Origin: Desulfobacterales bacterium
GTDB lineage: Bacteria > Desulfobacterota > Desulfobacteria > Desulfobacterales > JAHEIW01
Assembly: GCA_030066985.1 (NCBI GenBank)
Contig: JASJAN010000016.1
Coordinates: 1-64,000 of the forward strand
Direction of reading: 5' to 3'
Length of the DNA: 64,000 bases
The notes under the pieces were generated by a model. The model saw only the letters and a program-made list of their open reading frames with translations, was not told the origin of the DNA and did no database searches. Below, piece by piece: positions 58,483 to 64,000 of this stretch (the stretch's first letter is position 1; every line of letters starts with the position of its first letter). A program made the position numbers and the translations under genes.

Positions 58483-59837
58483 TGGACATTATTTGTGATG
58501 AATGCGGGAAAAAATATCGCGTTGATGATACGAAGATGAAAGGCCAAAAAGCCAAGGTTAAGTGCAAGGCCTGTAATAACATCATGGTTGTCACCAAACC
58601 CGCACCTGAAGTCCCTGCAGAACCGCCTGTGGCGCCTGAAATACCCGAGGAACAACCTCCTCCGGTGCCCCCGCCGACACCTGAGCAGGCCGCTGAACGA
58701 CCCGCATCGCTGCGCCCGGATGCCGAAAATTTGCAGCGCGAAACAGCGCCGATTTATGGCGGGCAAAAAGTGCGTTTTGGACTATTCGGTAAAATTATTA
58801 CCGTTATGCTGATCGTCAGCTTATTGCCTTTTGTTATATTTTGGGGAATCACCCTGCGGGAGACCAACGAACGGATTCGCACCGATACGGAAGCCTTGAT
58901 GGCGCAAACCGCCTCGGGTTTGGAAAATCAAATTAACGGATGGATTAATAACAACGTTGCTATCTTGCGGACGGCAGCAAAGCTGCCCGAAATCAAATCC
59001 ATGGATGGCATATTGCAAAAGCCCATTTTGGAGACCATCCAAAAGCAATACCCGTGGATGTATCTGGTGTTTACCGTAGGAACCGACGGGTTCAATGTGG
59101 CCCGCAGTGACGACGTGCCCCTTAAAGATTATTCTGACCGACAATATTACAAAGATGTCATAAGAGGTAAGGGCCTCAGCTGGCAGACGTTGATTGGCAA
59201 AACATCTAAAAAACCGGCCTTGGTATTGTCAGTACCCATTCAAATGGCCGACCAGACCGTTGGTGTTATGGCGGCCGCTATGACCATAGATGACATTTCC
59301 AAAAGTATCGCCACCTGGAAAAAAGGAAAAACCGGCTACGCATTTTTAGTGGATGAAAAAGGATACGTGGTCGCTCACCCCAACAGACAATATGTGGCCA
59401 AGCGCAAAAACCTCAACAGCCATCCATTAATCGCCAACTATCGTAAAAAAGGCTGGACGACCATCACCACACGATTTAACAACGCCAATGGCAAGCCGGC
59501 CCTGGGACATGTCCGCAGTAATAATTATGGTTGGGCACTGGCCATGCAGCAAGAAGATGGTGAGGTGTTTGCGGCGTTAGACCGGATGCAGAAGTTTGCG
59601 CTCACGCTTCTGGGGTGCACCATTTTGCTGGTATCAGTTATTGCATGGTTTTCAGCCCGGGCAATTGTCACACCGGTTATGAAGCTAACCGATGCCGCCG
59701 AGCGCATGAGCCTGGGTGAACTGAATGTCAAAATCGATATCAAATCCAAAGATGAGATCGGTTTGCTGGCCCAGGCGATTGGCCGCATGCAGACCAGTTT
59801 GAGGTTGGCTATGAATCGCCTTCGCCGAAAACGCTAA
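58479..59837 (+). CDS. Zinc-ribbon, Cache and HAMP membrane sensor without output domain
   Basis: 452 aa. Residues 1-38 are an MJ0042-type zinc ribbon (CDEC ... CKAC). A Pro/Glu-rich linker follows (about 43-90). Transmembrane helix 1 is at about 108-128, then a periplasmic double-Cache-like sensor (about 130-355, with YSDRQYYKDVIRGK and GYAFLVDEKGYVVAHP), transmembrane helix 2 (about 372-392) and HAMP (about 393-445). The chain ends just after HAMP, with no kinase, cyclase or methyl-accepting domain. A GGAGG ribosome-binding site is present. Translationally coupled to the upstream winged-helix-like gene, which may be its output partner. Confidence 0.85.
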   Translation: MMDIICDECGKKYRVDDTKMKGQKAKVKCKACNNIMVVTKPAPEVPAEPPVAPEIPEEQPPPVPPPTPEQAAERPASLRPDAENLQRETAPIYGGQKVRFGLFGKIITVMLIVSLLPFVIFWGITLRETNERIRTDTEALMAQTASGLENQINGWINNNVAILRTAAKLPEIKSMDGILQKPILETIQKQYPWMYLVFTVGTDGFNVARSDDVPLKDYSDRQYYKDVIRGKGLSWQTLIGKTSKKPALVLSVPIQMADQTVGVMAAAMTIDDISKSIATWKKGKTGYAFLVDEKGYVVAHPNRQYVAKRKNLNSHPLIANYRKKGWTTITTRFNNANGKPALGHVRSNNYGWALAMQQEDGEVFAALDRMQKFALTLLGCTILLVSVIAWFSARAIVTPVMKLTDAAERMSLGELNVKIDIKSKDEIGLLAQAIGRMQTSLRLAMNRLRRKR

Positions 59838-59838
59838 A

Positions 59839-59979
59839 ACGGGCTCCAGAGCGCTTATCTCTTGTCCGATGGCTGTGTTGTGATCCGATTTATAATGCTC
59901 ACGTACTACCGTGTACGCTCCTCTTATAAATCGAATCACGCCTTGCCCTCGAACAATATCTAACCGCTCTGAAACCCGT
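59839..59979. repeat. Long imperfect palindrome (about 140 bp)
   Basis: The outer arms are ACGGG / CCCGT and CAGAGCG / CGCTCTG, the middle is partly matched, and the inner arms GTGATCCGATTTATAA / TTATAAATCGAATCAC agree at 15 of 16 positions around a 28-nt loop. It begins just after the Cache/HAMP gene stop codon. It could be a strong transcript hairpin or a miniature inverted-repeat element. No flanking target duplication was noted. Confidence 0.75.
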
Positions 59980-60059
59980 TTACATTCTTAAAAAATCGTT
60001 TTACGACTTACCTTGCCTGATTCTATTAAACCGCACTAACAAACTCAACTAATCGTAAT

Positions 60060-60506
60060 TCAAACCTGATGTTCGGCCGTAGTGCCGATGATGGTGACTT
60101 CGATGCTGCGCTGACGTGAGTGGTTATCATGGTTGATGGCCACCACCTGTTGCCAGGTCCCTAATCTCAGCCGCCTATTTCGAATCGGCAAAACAATTGA
60201 GGGGCCCATCAGCGCTGCCTGGACATGGCTGTGCCCGTTGCCGTCGTGCCAGGCTTCTTCATGGGCATATTCCAATTCCGGGGGCGCCAATCGGTTGATG
60301 GCGGCAATTAAATCACTTACCACACCGGGTTCATATTCTATGGTCGTCAACGAACCGGTCGAGCCCACCATAGTGGCATTTAGACTGCCCCTTTCGACCT
60401 GCGAATCGTCAATCAACCGTTCAAGAGCCGGTGTTATGTCCCGCATATCCGGGCCCGTTTTGAGGCTGATTTCAATCGAATGACAAAAAAAGGTTAAAGA
60501 TGACAT
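60060..60506 (-). CDS. yjbQ: YjbQ-family (UPF0047) protein
   Basis: About 148 aa. It has the conserved GSTGSLTTIEYEPG segment, then HEEAWHDGNGHSHVQAALMG with a cluster of His/Asp residues, and LRLGTWQQVV, all typical of UPF0047. Some members have been reported with thiamine-phosphate synthase activity. The ATG at MSSL is chosen because GGAGG lies just upstream; a longer in-frame start is less likely. Divergent from the PEGA gene. Confidence 0.9.
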   Translation of the reverse strand: MSSLTFFCHSIEISLKTGPDMRDITPALERLIDDSQVERGSLNATMVGSTGSLTTIEYEPGVVSDLIAAINRLAPPELEYAHEEAWHDGNGHSHVQAALMGPSIVLPIRNRRLRLGTWQQVVAINHDNHSRQRSIEVTIIGTTAEHQV

Positions 60507-60556
60507 GGTGTTTTCCTCCATAAAGGGTGTTACATATTTTCCTGCAGGTCATTATA

Positions 60557-61093
60557 ATGAATGTAAAAATCGGAAACAAAAGAGATGCCATGAAAAGGCA
60601 TCCCAAGATTAAAAAAATTGCCTTTATCGTGATTTCTTTGTGCATTTTTGGATTCCTTTGGATCAGCGCACACGCAGAATTGATCAAGCCGAGCCGATCA
60701 TTGAAATCCACATCCGGCGGACCCGGCAGCTTGACAGTATTTAGCGAGCCACCGGGGCAAGACGTCAAATTAGATGGGTCATCGGTGGGATCGACGCCCA
60801 TTCGAGTAAAAACCCTCGATCCCGGCATTCACCGCTTGCAGGTCGGCGGCGCGGCTACGGAAATTTATATCGAACCAGGCCATACCTTTCACATTAGCCT
60901 GTTTCGGGACCGCTTTATCAAATTGGACGTTACCCAAAATCAAGCCGCAGCGTCAACCGATAACGGCGGGAGGTCAGCGGTTGACCGCCGAGCCTCTCAA
61001 GAGCCGCCGCAACAATTCAGCACCAATGAAGAAAATCGCAAAGCCTGGAAGCGCTGGATGCAATTTGTTGATGGCACATCCAAGCATTTTTGA
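60557..61093 (+). CDS. PEGA-domain exported protein
   Basis: About 178 aa. An N-terminal hydrophobic segment (ending near SAHAEL) acts as a signal peptide or anchor. A PEGA domain follows, with SLTVFSEPPGQDVKLDG and GSTPIRVKTLDPGIHRL, the usual beta-sandwich of surface proteins. The C-terminal part is low-complexity and polar. An internal start (MKRHPKIKK) 11 codons later would give a neater signal peptide. Function unknown beyond a likely surface or periplasmic role. Confidence 0.75.
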   Translation: MNVKIGNKRDAMKRHPKIKKIAFIVISLCIFGFLWISAHAELIKPSRSLKSTSGGPGSLTVFSEPPGQDVKLDGSSVGSTPIRVKTLDPGIHRLQVGGAATEIYIEPGHTFHISLFRDRFIKLDVTQNQAAASTDNGGRSAVDRRASQEPPQQFSTNEENRKAWKRWMQFVDGTSKHF

Positions 61094-61556
61094 AAAACTT
61101 CCCTGTCCAACGACACCAACACCAGCTGGAGCGTTAACGCATCCGCAGCTTTTGTTGACAAATCGGCTAAATGCCTGTCAGCCCGGCGCTTATTGTTACT
61201 TCGTTACCAGCGCAGCTGCAGTCGTCTGACTGATCTGATCACAAACGCTGCAAAATGGAGCCCCTCTCTTCCATCGGTTTTCCCTAAGATTAACGCAAAT
61301 GTCAAATTTTATAGGTGGTTATATCTTTTTCTATACAGTCGGTGTACGCAGGGACCCGCTAAAAAGCGTATTAAATCAGTATATTGCCGGCCATGGCAAC
61401 CTGTGCGTGCACAAAAACACACAAAACTCTTGCCCATTAACTTCTTTTTTATCAAAAAATGAATGTGCTTTCATTTTTTTATAACATCATAACCATACGA
61501 AATTTATATATAAATATGTATTCAACATTCATTGGCCTGCCTCGCAACGGTAGTTT
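61094..61556. other. Intergenic region upstream of the PilZ genes
   Basis: No convincing gene. The second half is AT-rich. I looked for a cyclic-di-GMP riboswitch core here and found none. The 3' boundary is a strong sigma-54-type promoter. Confidence 0.4.
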
Positions 61557-61572
61557 GGCAAGAAAATTGCTG
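61557..61572 (+). promoter_or_regulatory. Sigma-54-type promoter for the PilZ operon
   Basis: TGGCAAG-AAAA-TTGCT matches the -24/-12 consensus, with GG and GC dinucleotides exactly ten bases apart. It lies 60 bp before the first PilZ gene. An activator of the right class is encoded at 50287, but no upstream enhancer site was identified. Confidence 0.8.
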
Positions 61573-61632
61573 CATTATTCGTCTGTGGTATTCCAATCTG
61601 TATGTGATAAATGCCAATCCAAAGAGGATAGT

Positions 61633-62145
61633 ATGATGGAGCGTCGCAACCACCAGCGCTATGGGGTTCAGCCCGGTACTTTTGCCGTGTTGAGATCCAC
61701 ATCCATTGAATTAAGCAAAATAAAAGATATGAGCATGGGGGAAATCGCCTTTGCGGTGATCAAGTCCAAACCGATTAAAATGGGCCAAATTATCAATATC
61801 TCCACCGAAGGGCTGGCTTTTCATTATCTTGACCGCCAGGGGGGATCCAATGGCCTGTATAAGATGGACATCCTATTTGCCAAAGACGCCTTTTTTCTGG
61901 ATCGGCTGCTTTTCAAACCGGTTTTCGATATTGAAATTAAAACCGATATCCCGCTCAACTCATTTGCGGTACGCAAATGTGGCGTGAAATTTGGAGAATT
62001 GAATCAACGCCAACGCGCCCAACTTGAATATTATATTTGTCACCACACGCTGGATTCAGATGAATTTAAAACGACATCTCAACCCTGGTATGATGAGCGA
62101 TTGATGCTGTGCAACCCGAGTGAAATGGTCGAATCGCTGGCCTAA
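61633..62145 (+). CDS. PilZ-domain protein
   Basis: About 170 aa from the ATG at MMERRNHQ, chosen because AGAGGA precedes it and because the sigma-54-type promoter lies inside the longer open frame. Cyclic-di-GMP-binding elements are an RRNHQRY basic motif near the N-terminus and NISTEGLAF ([DN]xSxxG). The order and spacing fit PilZ. It is in tandem with a second PilZ gene and probably senses or relays cyclic-di-GMP. Confidence 0.82.
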   Translation: MMERRNHQRYGVQPGTFAVLRSTSIELSKIKDMSMGEIAFAVIKSKPIKMGQIINISTEGLAFHYLDRQGGSNGLYKMDILFAKDAFFLDRLLFKPVFDIEIKTDIPLNSFAVRKCGVKFGELNQRQRAQLEYYICHHTLDSDEFKTTSQPWYDERLMLCNPSEMVESLA

Positions 62146-62176
62146 AAGCTTTAAGGCGTGATCCTTTAATCCATCG

Positions 62177-62443
62177 ATGATAAATAAACGAAAATATCCC
62201 AGACGGTTTTGTTCAGAGTCCTCATTTTTTGCAACGCGATATGGCGTCCATGAGTGTTTCATCAAAAATTTAGGCACCAAAGGTGCGTTTATCGAGACGG
62301 ATTTGTTTTTGCCGGAAGGCAAAGTTGTCACGATCGCCGTACCCACACATGGCAGGGTCAGCAGTCTTAAACTAAAAGGCAAGGTTGTCTGGACGGATCA
62401 ATATGGATTTGGCGTCGAATTTGGCGAGCCAATTCTAATTTAG
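62177..62443 (+). CDS. Small PilZ-domain protein
   Basis: 88 aa, a bare PilZ domain. The N-terminal KRKYPRR supplies the arginine motif, NLGTKGAFIET the [DN]xSxxG-like loop (Thr in place of Ser), and VWTDQYGFGVEF the closing strands. 31 bp after the preceding PilZ gene, so likely co-transcribed from the sigma-54-type promoter. Confidence 0.85.
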   Translation: MINKRKYPRRFCSESSFFATRYGVHECFIKNLGTKGAFIETDLFLPEGKVVTIAVPTHGRVSSLKLKGKVVWTDQYGFGVEFGEPILI

Positions 62444-62702
62444 AGTGTTTAAAGCCGCAGTTTACCAACTTCTCCCCGTTTAAACTTCATTCTCCGTAAC
62501 ATCGCCCCGAACATGATATTCGGCTGCAAAAGTACTGCAGCTGAGACAAAACTTGTTCATTTTCACACCTGTGGAATTGTGCAAAAAACTTCACAAAGCC
62601 TGTCACATTTTTTACAGAACCCCATTTGACGGCAATTTAGAAGCATGTATAACTGTTTGTAATTTATTACAATGCAATACAAATCAAGATAATCCATTGT
62701 AT
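62444..62702. other. AT-rich region upstream of the prepilin gene
   Basis: No gene is supported. A 77-codon open frame that spans the promoter is rejected. The segment could hold the enhancer sites for the sigma-54-type promoter that follows, but no inverted repeat stands out. Confidence 0.35.
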
Positions 62703-62718
62703 TTGCACGCTTTTTGCA
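62703..62718 (+). promoter_or_regulatory. Sigma-54-like promoter for the prepilin gene
   Basis: TTGCACG-CTTT-TTGCA matches the -24/-12 consensus with one deviation (TG for GG at -24) and correct ten-base spacing. It lies 140 bp upstream of the prepilin start codon. Pilin genes in related bacteria are often RpoN-dependent. Confidence 0.65.
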
Positions 62719-62858
62719 TAAAAAAGGATCGAGACTTGTTTTTTCCCAATCACAGCTGTGGCGCTGTTTATTGTTCCAAACATTGAGGCACAACATTTAC
62801 CCGATGAACCCTTAACGCTTAAACCGAAGACGACTTTAAAAGAAGAGGACTACAAAGC

Positions 62859-63245
62859 ATGCGCAAAGAATTATATCGCTTAAACCAGAAAGGCTTTACC
62901 TTAATTGAAATGGTTTCTGTGATGATTATCATGGGCGTTGTCGCATCGGTATCGATTCAAAAATTTGATATCGTATCCGATACCGCCAATCAAAGAGCTT
63001 TGACGGCGGGAATTAAGGAACTCAATGTCAGAGAGTCGCTGGAGTGGTCAAACGTCAAGATATCCGGTAATGGATATACGACTGATGAGGATTTATGGAC
63101 TTTGGTCGTAACCAATTTGGGATCCGATTATCAGTGGACTGCTGGGCCGGATCGCGTGTCAGGCGGAACATTGACATTTAAAACGGCATCGAGAGTCCTT
63201 AGCCGGCAACCATCAACTGAAACATCAGCGGGTAGGTGGAATTAG
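62859..63245 (+). CDS. Type IV prepilin-like (pseudopilin) protein
   Basis: 128 aa. The prepilin peptidase site is QKG|FTLIE followed by a hydrophobic helix (MVSVMIIMGVVASVSI), with Gly at -1, Phe at +1 and Glu at +5. The rest is a short globular part without paired Cys, ending in a Ser/Thr-rich tail. The size and lack of a disulfide loop suggest a minor or pseudopilin rather than a classical PilA. GAGGA precedes the ATG. Strong terminator downstream, so monocistronic. Confidence 0.85.
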   Translation: MRKELYRLNQKGFTLIEMVSVMIIMGVVASVSIQKFDIVSDTANQRALTAGIKELNVRESLEWSNVKISGNGYTTDEDLWTLVVTNLGSDYQWTAGPDRVSGGTLTFKTASRVLSRQPSTETSAGRWN

Positions 63246-63279
63246 CTGGCCAGATCCTCTTTTTAACCTTTGATAAGAC

Positions 63280-63313
63280 AAAAAGCAGCGCCTTTAAAGC
63301 GCTGCTTTTTTTT
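63280..63313 (+). terminator. Rho-independent terminator after the prepilin gene
   Basis: Stem GCAGCGC / GCGCTGC with a 7-nt loop, followed by eight T residues and preceded by A-rich sequence. It may also serve the convergent VWA gene. Confidence 0.92.
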
Positions 63314-63463
63314 AACCCGATCTCAAAGAGCGGGACACGTTAACGGTTGGCCCCTTCAGCAATCAGCAATTACTTTGGCTTCAACGACCAAACCCCGCTT
63401 AGCGAGGACCTTCAGTCAGCTGAATTGGACTTTATGAATTTTCGAATTTCAGACCCTCCATGT

Positions 63464-64000
63464 TTACAAAACCAGCGACTCGATAAAATCCAGCAGCTGA
63501 TTTAGGTTCTGGCAGGGACGCACCTCGTCACAACATTCCATGTAAGTTCGCATCTCGCTGTCGCCCGTGTACCAGAAATAGGGTGTCTCGGGATTGAGCC
63601 AGATGACCCGGCGGCTTCGATCGCGCATTTCATCCAAGATGCCTTCTTCCGGGTTGCCGTAATTGGACCGGCCGTCTCCGATAATAATCAGGGTTGTTTT
63701 TTTGTTGAGCATATCCATATGCCGGTTTTTAAACTGGCGAAATGTCAAACCGTAGTCAGTTGCCGCATTGTATTCAATGTCAGCTTCTTTTAAAATTTTT
63801 TCGATGGCCTGGTTGATCTCAAAATTTTCAAAGACATGGGTGACTTCAGCCAGACCGGCCACAAACACAAAACTGCGCACCTGAGTGAAGCATTCCTGTA
63901 ACGAATAGAGCATATTGAGCATGAAACGCGCCGCTGACCAGACGGATCCGGAAACATCGCACAAGGCCACGATTTTGCTTTTGCGCAGCGGACGATTGCG
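63464..64000 (-). CDS. VWA-domain protein (CoxE-like), truncated at the window edge
   Basis: C-terminal part only. The reading frame is open across the right edge, so the true start lies outside. The visible region opens with the MIDAS motif DVSGS in IVALCDVSGSVW, followed by TDYG and IIGDGRSN (the third MIDAS position), as in CoxE/VWA_CoxE proteins. These usually pair with a MoxR-type AAA+ ATPase encoded nearby. That partner would be beyond the window. Confidence 0.82.
   Translation of the reverse strand, partial: RNRPLRKSKIVALCDVSGSVWSAARFMLNMLYSLQECFTQVRSFVFVAGLAEVTHVFENFEINQAIEKILKEADIEYNAATDYGLTFRQFKNRHMDMLNKKTTLIIIGDGRSNYGNPEEGILDEMRDRSRRVIWLNPETPYFWYTGDSEMRTYMECCDEVRPCQNLNQLLDFIESLVL

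Noticed and set aside
61094-61632. Possible cyclic-di-GMP riboswitch before the PilZ genes
   Set aside because: The conserved aptamer core could not be found on either strand. The sigma-54-type promoter starts transcription only about 50 nt before the gene, leaving no room for one.
62553-62786. 77-codon plus-strand open frame upstream of the prepilin gene
   Set aside because: It spans the sigma-54-like promoter, has no ribosome-binding site and shows an erratic Cys/His-rich composition.

Overview
The window looks like a chromosomal segment of a Gram-negative (LptD-containing) anaerobe, most likely a member of the Desulfobacterota (former Deltaproteobacteria, Desulfobacterales-like). This rests on overall gene content: tandem b'/b ATP synthase genes without linked a and c subunits, the cytoplasmic ferredoxin, the GAF/AAA+/Fis and HD-GYP regulators, the PilZ and MJ0042-type proteins, and a CysK-CysRS-like fusion. 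It was not tested by any database search. The window is almost all core genome. No insertion sequence, prophage or CRISPR array was found.

Layout. 1-441: 5' end of a 16S rRNA gene leaving the window leftwards, with tandem promoters and a boxA leader. 945-6450 (minus): tyrS, a 99-bp duplicated element, rny (RNase Y), 6S RNA, zapA, a zapB-like gene and a GlmU-type nucleotidyltransferase. 6568-12749 (minus): F1 ATP synthase operon b'-b-delta-alpha-gamma-beta-epsilon. 12879-18898 (minus): elongation cluster mreB-mreC-mreD-mrdA-rodA followed by a bactofilin. 18996-23121: serine hydrolase, LD-carboxypeptidase, tRNA-Pro(GGG), HD-GYP regulator. 23472-26250: glycosyltransferase and two methyltransferases. 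26402-37463 (minus): ftsK, rnj (RNase J), plsC, ferredoxin, two hypotheticals, the cysK-cysS-like fusion, tmk and surE. 37867-52513 (plus): lptD, a NusG paralogue, HU/IHF, holB, ricT, metG, a 1259-residue GlmS-like protein, a SRPBCC protein, a sigma-54 activator and a response regulator. 52679-56918 (minus): pyrG, a periplasmic protein, eno. 57235-64000: small winged-helix-like proteins, a Cache/HAMP sensor with no output domain, YjbQ, a PEGA protein, two PilZ proteins and a prepilin behind sigma-54-type promoters, and a truncated VWA gene.

How the genes work together. Much of the window serves cell-envelope growth and division: the MreBCD/PBP2/RodA elongasome with bactofilin, ZapA/ZapB-like, FtsK, LdcA, a GlmU-type and a GlmS-type enzyme for UDP-GlcNAc supply, LptD and PlsC. 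A second theme is RNA turnover of a kind best known from Firmicutes: RNase Y, RNase J and RicT. The right end is a regulatory and surface-appendage region (sigma-54, PilZ, prepilin).

The most unusual feature is a family of intergenic palindromes. Both arms of each are built from degenerate tandem 7-bp units (8-bp and 6-bp variants also occur). They often abut stop codons inside operons. The unit sequence differs from locus to locus, while the two arms at one locus stay complementary. Next in interest are the cysteine synthase-CysRS-like fusion, which has lost KMSKS and one zinc ligand, and the giant GlmS-like protein with an internal helical insertion and an unknown 300-residue C-terminal region.
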